Below, in pieces: positions 1-10,854 of a stretch of DNA of 64,000 nt. Location of the stretch: NCBI GenBank assembly GCA_015832175.1, contig WJXW01000011.1:744001-808000 (forward strand), in the 5' to 3' direction. How positions within the stretch are numbered: the first letter of the stretch is position 1; each line of letters opens with the position of its first letter. This DNA comes from Paraphaeosphaeria minitans. Taxonomy: Eukaryota; Ascomycota; Dothideomycetes; Pleosporales; Didymosphaeriaceae. The translations under genes were made by a program, and so were the position numbers. The notes under the pieces are model-generated. The model was not told where the DNA came from. It searched no databases and was given only the letters and a program-made list of their open reading frames with translations.

Positions 1-1
1 A

Positions 2-2251
2 CTTTTGCAACTCGGCGGACCTGGGACCTCGGTAATGCCGCACCACCAGCAAAAAACTTCGGTCATGGAAAAGGACCCATCGCCCAAAGCTTCTGGGAAT
101 GTAGGCGACCTGGTGATGGAAGTTGTCAAGGAGCCTTCGCAGCTCCGCTTACAGCTGCTCAACACTGTCAAACAGTGCATGGCTAGCCTGGCGGTCCATG
201 TGTATTACACGGATCACATCTCCGAGATGGTCTCCGCGATATTAACTCGGCTCAAGCCACTGGGCATCGCAGGCGCATCTACCATTGCAGACGCGATAGA
301 AGATCCTTCTGTCGCTGTCAAGTCGATTGCAGATTCCCTCAAGGAGCGCTCGCCTCACGTAGATCGATTCTTCTCATTCGAGACAGCTCGCTTGACGGCC
401 CTGGAGACTGTGAAGAACATCATCGAAACCGCAAATGCCCGGAGACCGGATGGATCTTCAGCGTCTGTGCCACGAGCCTCGGTCAGCGTCAGGGCCTGGG
501 AGGGCACTCAGTGGCTGTTGCGCGATCCCAGTGGCCAAGTTCGCAAAAGCTACGTCGACGCCTTGGTTACTTGGCTGACGCTTGAGAAGAAAAAGGAAGA
601 CTTGAAGTTCGTGGATGATTATCGCAAGAAGGAAAAGGAGAACGACAAGGGCGTGCTTGCGAGGCGAGCAGTTTCCAACGCTTCACAACGAGAGAAGTCT
701 CCTAGAAGAGAGAAGAACACATTCCTGGCTCTGCTGCATCTTGCAGTCTACGAAAACGCCCTACAATTCGCCGACTCGGAACCAGATTTGTTGTTGCTGC
801 AGCTGCTTCTTACCACGCTGGTGAACAAACTCGGGGTCAATGCCATTCGGACGGGTTTGCCAATGATATTGCGTCTACAAGAGGACATTTCGACCATTGA
901 AAACCCTGGCGCAAAAGTACGGGTCGGTAGTCTTGTGCATGGCTATTTGTGGGCTATCAGCATTGCAATGGACTTTGAGACCTCCACGGTCGGCAGGATC
1001 ATCCACTCCGAGATTTCGAGGCGAAACGAGAAGGGTCTGTGGCTCAAGAGCATCCGGGTCCCACCAATGCCTGTAGACCGGATCGAGACCCCGCATGCAG
1101 AGCCGGTCAAGCTGCCAGCTGACCTCGTCCAAACTGAAGCTCTTAAACCGTTCGACAATCGGGATGCACTTGTCGACAAAATTGCCGATAGTTACGCCGA
1201 TTCTCTACGCTCTCCGCCGTCCAGTCCGCCCGCCTCGCCCGGTCGCCCCCGCTCATCCTCGGGGGCGGGTCGCTCGATGTCAATAGCAATGGCTGTACCA
1301 GCGACTCTCGCACCTCCGCTCATGCTCCCATATAAAGTCAAAGAAGATCTGCTGGCCGATTGGAGTAGAGAGGCTTGTCTCGCGACGAACACCAAGGACC
1401 CTTCGTCAGCTTCCATGACAGGCTCACGAACCGCGAAAAGCAACTACCTCGGCGTCAACATCCCTAACGGTAACCTCGAAAGCGCCACAAACTCTCCCGT
1501 ACCTTCTCCTCGACGCACACACAGCCGACCTCCCTCTATGGCATACGGCCTCGTTGGACGCGTCGCTTCTCCCCACCGTCACCACAGCCCCTCCCGAACC
1601 CCCGACAATAACTCCTCCGCCCGCTCCACCGTGCGCGTCGACGACCTCAAACGCTTGCTCTCCGGCTCGGCCCCTCGAACCTCGCGCTCAATGCGCGCCC
1701 CCAGCCTCCGCAACCACACCTCTTCGGTCGACTCCTCCGCCTCCGAGTCTATGATTAGCGTCCACAGCCTCTCAGACACCTCCTTTGTCACCACAGACCA
1801 CAGCGCCGCCCAGCAGCCCGCCAACCAGTCCCCTTCCACACCAGCCGCGACCACGGCATCTCGCCCCACGTCTACCGCCGGCGCACCCGCATCGCCGCCT
1901 TCGCCCACCAACGCCCATACCGCACGCGCACGCGCGTACAGCAGAGATGCCGTACCGCCCATCCCGCCCATCCCGGATTCCCTGCGCGACAAGAGTATCA
2001 GCCCTGCGACGGACAGGTCGAAAACTACGCCGGGGCCGGCGAATGGCGGTATTGATGTGCGGAAGAGTCGGAGTGTGCGGACGAGTGCCGGAAAGAGTGT
2101 TGGGAAGGATAGGAGTGCGAGTAGGGGCAGGGGAGGCGCGAATGGGTATGGGAATAGAAGTAAGAAGAAACCGGATTTTAGCGGGTTTTTGGATAGTATT
2201 GATGTTGATGGGGATGATGATGAAGGGAATGTGGGGAGGGTGCCGTATTAG
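2..2251 (+). CDS. efr3: EFR3-like plasma-membrane scaffold protein, 5' end outside window
   Basis: The reading frame is open from the window edge to a TAG at 2249-2251, so only the C-terminal ~749 residues are seen. The first half is helical and contains segments I recognise from fungal EFR3 (WEGTQWLLRDPSGQVRKSY, FLALLHLAVYENALQ, LLLTTLVNKLGVNAIRTG, LPMILRLQEDI). The second half is a long Ser/Pro/Arg-rich disordered tail containing the conserved VDDLKRLLSG patch, and it ends in a basic then acidic stretch. In yeast, Efr3 is a palmitoylated peripheral membrane protein that recruits Ypp1 and the PI4-kinase Stt4 to the plasma membrane to make PI4P. That role is inferred here from family membership. 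No intron is needed in the visible part. The N-terminal HEAT-repeat region and start codon lie upstream of the window. Confidence 0.85.
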   Translation, partial: LLQLGGPGTSVMPHHQQKTSVMEKDPSPKASGNVGDLVMEVVKEPSQLRLQLLNTVKQCMASLAVHVYYTDHISEMVSAILTRLKPLGIAGASTIADAIEDPSVAVKSIADSLKERSPHVDRFFSFETARLTALETVKNIIETANARRPDGSSASVPRASVSVRAWEGTQWLLRDPSGQVRKSYVDALVTWLTLEKKKEDLKFVDDYRKKEKENDKGVLARRAVSNASQREKSPRREKNTFLALLHLAVYENALQFADSEPDLLLLQLLLTTLVNKLGVNAIRTGLPMILRLQEDISTIENPGAKVRVGSLVHGYLWAISIAMDFETSTVGRIIHSEISRRNEKGLWLKSIRVPPMPVDRIETPHAEPVKLPADLVQTEALKPFDNRDALVDKIADSYADSLRSPPSSPPASPGRPRSSSGAGRSMSIAMAVPATLAPPLMLPYKVKEDLLADWSREACLATNTKDPSSASMTGSRTAKSNYLGVNIPNGNLESATNSPVPSPRRTHSRPPSMAYGLVGRVASPHRHHSPSRTPDNNSSARSTVRVDDLKRLLSGSAPRTSRSMRAPSLRNHTSSVDSSASESMISVHSLSDTSFVTTDHSAAQQPANQSPSTPAATTASRPTSTAGAPASPPSPTNAHTARARAYSRDAVPPIPPIPDSLRDKSISPATDRSKTTPGPANGGIDVRKSRSVRTSAGKSVGKDRSASRGRGGANGYGNRSKKKPDFSGFLDSIDVDGDDDEGNVGRVPY

Positions 2252-3658
2252 GTGGAGGAGGCTGGAGGGGTATGCGTGATGTGTGAATTTGACTTTGTGA
2301 GCCTTGGGGGGTGGTAGAGGGGACCTTTATTCTTATCCTCCGACTCGAAATGTATTTATAAACAGTGTCTGTAGCGGCGGGAAGCTGCGCCGACACCGGT
2401 GGGGGTAGTGTTGTGTAGATGAATGGCACAGAATGTGTGAGCAGCAGATGGCTTGGTTTCCCATATTGACGGTCGCGGATGGCATGGGTTGAAGATTCAC
2501 AGCGTCTGTTTCGCCTGCCGTAATCTGTTGTCACCCTTTTCCCTGACGTATCTCAAACGCCACCTATCGGGTCGAATATCTCACTTTGCTCCTCGGAGTA
2601 CTTTCCATAGGTATTGCTAACTGCGGTTCTCAAATTTCTCGTCCAGCTTCGCTTTCTGTCACCATCGTGCACGCGCAGATGGATGGCGCGTGATGCAGAT
2701 ATCGAATAATCGCCACACAATGTACAGAATCATGCCAAGGTGACCGTGGCTTCCGGCGTCTTACAGTTACATGAGACATCATGGCTAGAAGTGGATTGGT
2801 GTGATAACGGCATCTTCTTCATTGACAAGATCTAGGAAGACTGATTTTACCGATCCCTTTCCACGTTTGAGCAGACCAGAGCCAGCGATCATAATCCCAC
2901 AGGCACTCTACCACATATCGCTCGCTGAATCATTCGTAACCAGACGCTCTATGTTTGTGCGCTTGGTGTCTCACTCATCGAGCATGGGTACGGAAAGCGT
3001 TTGTCTGGCATGTACAGACCTGAAGATGGGCTCTTGGGAATGTGAGATGCTCAGATAGATATGATGACCGAGCTTACTACTGCTGATGGATTGGTGGATG
3101 AACTGTACAACGATGCTGGAGGAAGGTATGCAGACGCTGTTCGTCGGTGCATAAGCTGCGGTTTCGACCGCCGTTCCAGTACGCTAGAAGATGCTGCATT
3201 TTGAAAAGTGGTGTTTGAAAGGGGACGTGGCGCAGCTGAAAGAGAATTTCGATTACCGTACCTTTCCCAGTCCAGATTTTGATATTTGGTATGGACGCCG
3301 AGCAGGACTCCCATGGCACAGTTCCTCAGCATCCAACGACACAACAATTTTCGAAAGGTATCGAATACCTATCGAGAGAGAGATTGCATTACAGTGGACT
3401 GATGCTCGCGCGCGAAGCCGGTTTGTATCACAGGAATGTCTGCGCCGCAACGCAATATTCACACCACGCTGCTCCATATACTTGAATCCTGCGCAGAGGG
3501 TTTGTGAATTTCGAATTTCGAATCAGACTCTTCACCACTTCCACGCGCACATGCATAAAAAGTAGTGAGCTGGACACCAACGAAATCATGTATTGTACCA
3601 TTGAAAGTGTATCATTGCCCATGGTTCAAGTTCCCTGGCGCCCAGCACCTTCCGCGAC
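2252..3658. other. Intergenic, no gene recognised
   Basis: Frames here are short and overlapping and give no family resemblance. The longest plus-strand frame (about 3191-3565) lacks any domain-like pattern. It holds the EFR3 3' region and the upstream region of the interrupted rhodopsin-domain gene. Confidence 0.5.
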
Positions 3659-5208
3659 ATGGAGACCTTGCAACCGAACGTCGGAGTTGCGATATCGATT
3701 ACCTATTCTGCCGCGCTCATCGCATTCCTTCTGAGGTTCTTTGCCAGGAAGTGGAATGGTGTCCCATTCATTCCCGGGGACTGGGTCTCCGCATTTGCAT
3801 TTGTGGGCTCAAACGATTCCAACAGCTAGTGCCGTCGTACCTACTGACGTTGGCTGTTCTTGTTACCGCTTTCAACGTTCTATTCTTGATCAGTACGGGG
3901 TTTTGTACCTGGAGTCACATCATTTTCTGACAGGATTAGAGCTCAAATTCGGCCTGGGGTTACACTGCGAAGATATAGCACTCCGCAACCATGATGGCGG
4001 TATCAACTACGACAGTATGACGCACGAATACTTTCCCCTCCTGTACCCGGATATGTGGCTGTATACCGCTGCAATGGGAATGTCCAAGATGACGGCACTA
4101 GCATTGTACTGGCGTCTGTTCGGAAAGTCTGCAACCCGATAATGGATCCTGGTATTGGTCGGTTGTGTGGTGCGGTGGACGTTTGCGCTGGTAAGCATCC
4201 CGAATGCACCGTGCAGTTGGATCTTCGCGACTGATATCCATTAGTTTGTTGTTATTTTGGCGGCATGCAATCCAATTTCGCACTTCTGGAACCGCAAGGG
4301 GTCGGGTCATTGCGGTGTCAACTTGGCCCAGTTTTTCTATAGTACTGCAGGTAAATTAAGTGCACTGGAATGCGGCAGCTGAGATGTTGACTTCTCCACA
4401 GTAGGTGACTGAAAGGCGGACACCGCCGCACATTGTCCTTGGCTACACTTGCTGACGAATTCGACTCACAGATAGTTCACCTAGCTATAGAGATATGTAT
4501 CGTAGCGCTACCCTGGTGTGAGGTCCGAAAGCTGAAGAGAGCTAGAGGAGACAAGATTACGATTGCCGCAATGTTTAGCTCCGGTATATTGTAAGTCTGT
4601 GGCAAACACACGACTGTCAACAGCTCGCTGACAGTCATAGGGTGTGCCTCGCATCGCTCGTACAACTGATTCTGGCGTCTCGATTCAACACCACTCCGCA
4701 GGAGCTTTGGTGGATCAACACTCCACAGGCCATCGCGGCAATAATCGAGGTCAACCTAGCCCACTTCTCCAGTGAGTGACAAGAGACAGGACAAGACCGA
4801 GATCCAGCCTCACTGCCCAATCTTCGCGCCATCCTCAAATCTCTCAGGAGTGGCGGGGTTGTTGGAACCGAGCCAGCCAGACCCAATACCTCCACCGGAA
4901 TTTTGCGACCGTCCGACTCTCATGCAGCGCTGTCACAAGGAGCGAGCTCTGCACAAACTCACCAGCACAGTTATAAAGAACTGTTAGCTCAACCAGGACA
5001 TGTTGTGTCGGATATTCATTCTTTCTGCGTGACCTACACGTGGTGGTATCGTGGCGGTGACGTTGTATGGAATATGTTCGGCAAGGAGCAGGGGGCGGCA
5101 ACCATCCTTCGATCTCGCGCTCTCATGATCTTTGCAGAAACTTGCGAGGTGTTGCATTCACTAGCACCGTTTCATAGACCCATCACGCTGCCTCGACAAG
5201 CACGATGA
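3659..5208 (+). pseudogene. Fungal rhodopsin-domain integral membrane protein, interrupted
   Basis: Six exon-like blocks can be traced: 3659-3802, 3894-4190, 4245-4350, 4472-4590, 4641-4771 and 4808-5208. Translation gives the membrane segments of the fungal rhodopsin-domain family (seven-helix proteins, not opsins). Examples are SAALIAFLLRFFARKWNGVP, LKFGLGLH, MTALALYWRLFGKS, ACNPISHFWNRKGSGHC, IVHLAIEICIVALP and SLPNLRAIL. Two defects are visible. An in-frame TAA at 4140-4142 falls inside a helix-forming stretch that continues in the same frame. Exons 3 and 4 cannot be joined in phase: every frame of the 4402-4471 gap has a stop, and direct splicing puts exon 4 out of frame. The last intron (36 nt) is unusually short. 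A CAA-to-TAA change would be a C-to-T transition, but the ancestral codon is inferred. A sequencing error could explain one lesion, less easily both. A second, intact family member lies at 13141-14193. Confidence 0.7.
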
Positions 5209-6267
5209 CGCAGGTCACAGCGTTTAGTTATCGCCCTGCCCTAAAGATTCCGAAATGTGATCGGTCGGCCCGCTTTCAGGTGTTCGACACGGGCTAGCCC
5301 TTTCCGGCCAAGAGCCGATGACTTACCTCACACCACATCGAAACGCGTGATGACACTCTACGTGAACTCAGACGCAGTACACTTTTGTCGATGAAGCGTC
5401 ACTCTCTCTGCTTGTCCATCGAGCGGTATTGCGGTCTGCTCTATGATGCTGCATCCCTAGTTCTCAGCACTCAACGTCTCCGGCTGCCTGCCTACCTAAT
5501 CCTGGTACGGTACCGGTACCTAGCTATTGCGCCAACAAAAAAAGGCCCAATTTAAAGCTTCACAAATGTTTCCGCCTTGACCCACCGGGACCCTCTTTCG
5601 GAGAACGAAAATGAAAGTTCTTGATCGCAAATGAACAAGGATGTGAGAAAAAACGGGTACGCCGAGGAACGTCCCGCAGAGCCTCATGGTACATCTTCCG
5701 ACCTCCGACCTGTGTCCGATATCTCGCTTGGGCAACATCGGTTGTCAACCTGCTGTGTCTGTTTAGACTGCTACGAAGATAGCCAAAATGGAGCGAAACC
5801 CCACCATGTCAGACCAGAATTTCCAGCCCCATGGGAGAGAAAATATGAGTCTGGGAGATGGAATCAGCTTTCCCCACGTTGGTTGAAACCCGGTGGCAGG
5901 CTGGCCATTTTCAACATGTTGGCTGACTAACCCCACCCATCCGATGCACGCCCAGGTGCAGGGCTTGTGCTCGTGCGCGCGGTTGTCATCGTGAGCAAAT
6001 TGATAGTCGGGTCACGCAGCCTGCAATGGTGGCAAGTTCCACTGTTCATCGGCCGAATCGTGGTTCAGCCACCGGTCGACCCATGCTCGCGTGCCATGGA
6101 GAATGGGCAGTGGCACTTGGTCAACAAAACCCCAAACTATTTCTTCTCCATTCCCCATGCTTTTTATTCCCCATGAGGTGGTGCCTTACATCCTTATCTA
6201 CACAGCTTCTTTGCTATTTACCCTACTTTAGTCGCATCGTGCCTGATATCCTTATAACATTATCATC
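5209..6267. other. Intergenic region upstream of the sugar transporter
   Basis: No convincing gene is seen. The last 470 bases hold three CCCCAC motifs (listed separately) and a pyrimidine-rich leader (about 6140-6175) just before the transporter start. Confidence 0.5.
5799..5936. promoter_or_regulatory. Cluster of three CreA/Cre1-type sites
   Basis: CCCCAC occurs at 5799-5804, 5872-5877 and 5931-5936, about 330-470 bases upstream of the sugar transporter ATG. Its complement GTGGGG fits SYGGRG, the binding consensus of the carbon-catabolite repressor CreA. Glucose control of the transporter is inferred from this arrangement. Confidence 0.45.
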
Positions 6268-8055
6268 ATGCGTTTTTTCAAGAAGTCCACTGAGGAGGTG
6301 GCGCATAAGGACACTTCTAACATGACGACGCCTGCGCAGACGCCGCCCAGGAAACACTCGAATCCTGAGGTCGAGGTTCCCCAAGGACGCGTTCCGTTCG
6401 TTGCAGTGGTCCTGGGAGCTGTTGCCAGTATTGGCGGTTTCATGTTCGGTTACGAATCTGGTCAAATCTCCGGTTTCCTGGCCATGTCCGACTTCATCGA
6501 GAGATTTGGTGAGAACGGAGAGTTCTCTGCCGTGCGACAAGGAACAATTGTTGGTCTGCTTTGGTAGGTCACCACAACCACTCACTGCCGAAATTATCAC
6601 TAACGCAGCATCAGCATTGGTACTCTCTTTGGATGCTTGGGCTCCGCACCTCTTGCCGATACCTTTGGTCGCCGACTGACCATTTCCGGCGCTGCCTTCT
6701 GGTACATCGTCGGCGTGATCATCGAAATCACGAGCAAGCGGGTCTGGGTACAGTTTGCCATGGGCCGGTTCACTGCCGGTCTCGGTATCGGAGCGCTGTC
6801 CACTGTCGTTCCCATGTACCAGTCCGAGTCGATCCCCAAGCGTATTCGTGGCGCCACCGTCTCGTCCTACCAATTGCTGATCACTATGGGCATCTGGACT
6901 GCGTACATGGTCAACTACGGAACTTCGGACCAGTACCATAACAGCGCCCAGTGGCGTATTCCTAACGGTCTTTCAGCACTGTGGGCTATTATCCTGGGAT
7001 CTACCATCTTGCTGCTCCCAGAGTCTCCGCGCTATGCATACCGCAAGGGCCGTGTCGAGGAAGCGCGTCGGAATATGGCCCGCCTTAACGGTGTAGCAGA
7101 GCACTCTGCTTTCATCGATGCTGAGATCAAGGAGATCCAGGACAAGCTAGAGGCTGAGTCGGCTGGTGGCGACCACCCATGGCACGAGATCTTCACTGGC
7201 CCCCGCATGCTATACCGTACGCTCCTTGGTATGGTTCTGCAGGCCGGTCAGCAGTTGACTGGTGCCAACTACTTCTTCTACTACGGAACGACCATCTTCT
7301 CTGCCACTGGTCTTGAGAACAGCTGTACGTCTTTCTTCATCCGGATATTGCGCGATATATGCTAATGTCTACCACTAGATGTCACATCTATCATTCTTGG
7401 TACTGTGAACGTCGCCGCGACTATTGTCGGTCTGTGGATCGTCGAGAACGTCGGCAGGAGGAAGGCCATGATCGTTGGTGCCCTCTGGATGTTCGTGTGC
7501 CTGTTCATCTACGCTTTTGTCGGACACTACCAGCTGGATCACACCAACCCGACGAGCACCCCGCAGGCAGGCAACATCATGATCGTCTTCACTTGCTTGT
7601 TCATTGCCGCCTTCGCAACCACATGGGGACCGCTTGTCTGGGCCATCGTCGGCGAATTGTATCCTGCCCGTTACCGCGCCACCTGCATGGGTCTCGCCAC
7701 GGCCTCGAACTGGCTCTTCAACTTCTTGATCTCGTTCTTCAGCACCATGATCACCAACAAGATCGACTACTTCTACGGTCTGGTTTTCGGAGTCTCTTGT
7801 GCCGTTCTCGCCATCATCGTCTACTTCTGCATGATCGAGACCAAGGGCCGTTCCCTCGAGGAGATCGATACCATGTACATGCTGCATGTCAACCCCATTA
7901 CGAGCGCGAAATGGACCCCTGATGCTCTTGGGCGCGATGGTCTCGTCGAGACGGACCGCTTGCAATACGGTCCCGGCGGTAGGAGCTGGTCCAAGGCCGA
8001 GCAGGGCGCTCCTGCGGAGCCGCAGCATGAGCAGGCTGAGGGGATTATGGTGTAA
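6268..8055 (+). CDS. MFS sugar (hexose) transporter
   Basis: Three exons: 6268-6563, 6609-7324 and 7379-8055. They splice in phase to 562 residues. The 45- and 54-nt introns have CTAAC/GCTAAT-type branch sites. Sugar-porter hallmarks are present in order: FMFGYESGQISGF in helix 1, DTFGRR after helix 2, PESPRYAYRKGR after helix 6, QQLTGANYFFYYG in helix 7, ENVGRRKA, ELYPARYRA, and ETKGRSLEEID after helix 12. The protein therefore imports a monosaccharide by proton symport or facilitated diffusion at the plasma membrane. The GYESGQISGFLAM sequence resembles fungal glucose transporters of the RCO-3/hexose-transporter group, but the substrate cannot be fixed from sequence. The start is the first ATG; a second in-frame ATG lies 57 bases downstream. 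The upstream CCCCAC cluster suggests glucose repression. Confidence 0.9.
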
Positions 8056-8829
8056 ACGAAAAGCATACCTACCTAAAAGGTATATGAGCGACCTACAGCG
8101 ATGTTGTTAACGGAAGATTTGAACATAATGATCATGTAGGATAGCAGACAGAAAGCAAAATTAATGCGGAGATGTGAAACAATAGGCGACCGTGCTTCTA
8201 TGATCACCGAGACCAAGTGTACCTAGGCGTAGTCGTGAGCATGGATAGCGCAGCTCTCAGTACAGCCGCGCAAGGCTGAGGCATCCCCATGAACCCATTC
8301 CCAGTTGGGCCCCCGACAATCACCGCATCCCTCAGTCGTCAAACACAGTACACAAAGCCCGAACGCTCCCGCGCGCAGCTTTCGCACGAGTATTCATCGC
8401 AAACGTGCTCAGCCATGTGAACAAGTACGGTAGGCTCTCGCTTTGGCTCCTTGCGTTTGCGCCCTGCTTGTAGGTAGGTACCTCATCTATAGCGATGTCG
8501 ATCCACCAATGGATTCATGGCAGAGAGCCGGGCGTTCGCGCAAATTCGCGCGGGTTGTAAACATCCGCACGCGCTAGGTTGGATGGAGTGGCCATCGCGA
8601 CACGGTTTGCTTGGAGTCGGACTGGGCATTGTTGCGCAGGGTGGAGAAGTGGAATAGGGAGTCGTCTTCGAGGCTCTATAAAGATGGACTGGAAGATTGA
8701 TGGTGTGAGAATTCCTCTGGTATTCTCGTCTCTTTCGTGCATCACACGAGCTGGGCTTGCTTCGCTGCATCTTCCTGTTGTTGACAACACCCACTCGATC
8801 CACGCATAACTCCAAACCCAACCGTCATC
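8056..8829. other. Intergenic, promoter of the DJ-1-like gene
   Basis: No gene is recognised. It carries a short TAGGTAGGTA motif near 8471 and a TATA box at 8677-8683. Confidence 0.5.
8677..8683 (+). promoter_or_regulatory. TATA box for the DJ-1-like gene
   Basis: TATAAAG lies about 150 bases upstream of the ATG at 8830. That spacing allows a transcription start near 8710 and a short leader ending in a CCGTCATC start context. Confidence 0.5.
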
Positions 8830-9666
8830 ATGCGCGGAACACTCTATACCTCGCTGCTGGCAGCCCTGACTATTACCGGCCGCGCACAAGAAAGACCAGT
8901 ACTGGCCAACAGCTCCGCGGTACCTACCCACTACGGTATCCTCCTCACGCCCTCCATCACCCCCATCGACATGTTCGGCCCCATGGACGTTTTCCAAGGT
9001 CTGGCTATGGCTTTCCAGAACCTGACTGGCCCCATGCACCTCTCCATCATCAGCGTGAACTCCACGCCCTCCACCACCAACCCCCCAATGCCCGGCATCG
9101 ACTTCGGCACGGCCCTCCCACCCACCATCACCATCGGCGAGTACCTCGCCGCCGCCGCCAACAACTTCACCAGCATCAATGTCAGTGCGACAAACAGCAC
9201 GTGCCATACGAGCACCAAGATCCCCGGACCTCTCGACGTCCTCCTCGTCCCCGGCGGCGGCGGCACCCGCAAAGACGTCTCCCACGAGATCGACTTCGTC
9301 CGCACGGTCTACCCCTCGCTGAAACATCTCATATCGATCTGCACGGGCAGCACCATCATTGCTCGGGCCGGCGTGCTCGATGGCCGCAAGGCAACGACCA
9401 ACAAGAAAGCGTGGGCATGGGCTACTTCCTTTGGGAACAACGTCTCTTACGTGCCGCACGCACGGTGGGTGCAGGACGGCAACGTGTGGACGAGCAGCGG
9501 GGTGAGCGCAGGTGTAGATGTGAGCTATGCGTTCTTGAGCAGTGTGTATGGGGAGGAGGTTAGTCGGTGGGTGGCGGATGTTGGTGAGTATACCCGGTGG
9601 GCGAATGCTAGTTATGATCCTTTCGCGGATCGGTGGGGACCGTTGAACACGACGGCGTTGGAGTAG
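8830..9666 (+). CDS. Secreted DJ-1/PfpI-like (class I amidotransferase-fold) protein
   Basis: An intronless frame of 278 residues. Residues 1-19 form a signal peptide ending near the GRAQ sequence. The mature part matches the DJ-1/PfpI fold: THYGILLTPSITPIDMFGPMDVFQG, then DVLLVPGGGGTRKD (oxyanion strand), then ISICTGSTIIARAGVLDGRKATTNK, where Cys171 sits at the nucleophile elbow. The GVLDGRKATTN segment is typical of the isonitrile hydratase-like subgroup. At least six N-glycosylation sequons (for example N64, N77, N112, N117, N122) agree with passage through the secretory pathway. Most characterised relatives are cytosolic, so secretion is unusual. The substrate is unknown. A TATA box lies 150 bases upstream. 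Confidence 0.85.
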   Translation: MRGTLYTSLLAALTITGRAQERPVLANSSAVPTHYGILLTPSITPIDMFGPMDVFQGLAMAFQNLTGPMHLSIISVNSTPSTTNPPMPGIDFGTALPPTITIGEYLAAAANNFTSINVSATNSTCHTSTKIPGPLDVLLVPGGGGTRKDVSHEIDFVRTVYPSLKHLISICTGSTIIARAGVLDGRKATTNKKAWAWATSFGNNVSYVPHARWVQDGNVWTSSGVSAGVDVSYAFLSSVYGEEVSRWVADVGEYTRWANASYDPFADRWGPLNTTALE

Positions 9667-10854
9667 GGCTGCCTAAGTCGGGTGTTTAGGTGGTGATGAT
9701 GGATCTGGAAGCTGGGAATTTCTTTCGAAGACGATGTCTTTTATAGAGTGGGTTGAAAACGAGTGTTTGATACGCAGATTTTGTATGTGACGTTATGTAT
9801 TGTGGCGATAGAATATCTGAGGATTTCGACTAGGACATTTTGCGTTTGACGCATATTAATGTTGCCAGTCTGCACGAATATGACGGATAATTTTCAGAGG
9901 CCACCTAGGACTGTTTTAATAGCGTGATCGACTCGCACTGGTGGCACTGTTTACGATACTTGTCGCGCGTTCTCGATGAACCTTTCATCGCCGAGCAATA
10001 GGTAAAAAAAACCCACCAGCAGATCTAAAGAACATATTCATATGGAGATGATGGAACGAGGCTTCCAAGATTAAAATTTTAGCACCAGGCAAGCTGACGA
10101 CCATAGATAGTTGCTACTACAGTTGAAGCTAACTTTGACTGAATACAACGTCCAAACCCAGTAGCAGATCGTACGGTAGCCAAGACACATGGGTCGTCAC
10201 AACTTTTCATTTGCGTCGCTTACACTTTTCGACCTGTATCGATTAGGAATATCCAGGATAGTTCTCCGGAGATGACGATCAATATTGCTATGACGCCTTT
10301 TTCCTGCCCAGTGCCAGAACTAGTGCCCCTCGTTCAGAACACCCAGTGTCGTTTAAGCAGCGGATATCATCCTTCTTCCGATTCACTCGATGTCATCAAT
10401 ACAAACAGTACCGGGAGTACCGGCTTATGGAGCTTTCCTACAACGTCAATCTTCTCAGGCCAGCATTGGCAGATCCAGACCTAGCGCAGCAATGCTAGCA
10501 GTAAGTGTACGCAAGTTTGTTTCTGGAAGACAAAATGGTAGAGGGATATTGGTATTTCAGAGCATGATCGAGGCGAGAAAAAGCATAATATGTTCGCATA
10601 CGGCAGAAGTATTGTAAATGAGTGGCTAGAAGATGGTGGTACATCTTAGTGCGTCTATTGTAAGTCTGGACATATAGTGATAATGTGGAAACAAGGGTCC
10701 ATAGTATTTAGATCATCTATCGCGTACGTGTGAAAGAGTTCTCTTTTACACATGCGCCTGCACGCCACAGATAACGATTGAGAAAGGATATATTTTCTAG
10801 AAGACGCCCGCGCCTTAGATGCTGTTCAACGAAGATCCTGAGATCGCTCAAGAG
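9667..10854. other. Intergenic, nothing recognised
   Basis: An AT-richer stretch between two convergent genes. Frames around 10272-10617 are short and show no domain features. Confidence 0.5.

Noticed and set aside
3191..3565. 124-codon plus-strand frame
   Set aside because: Composition and lack of motifs suggest chance; it precedes a clear gene start at 3659.
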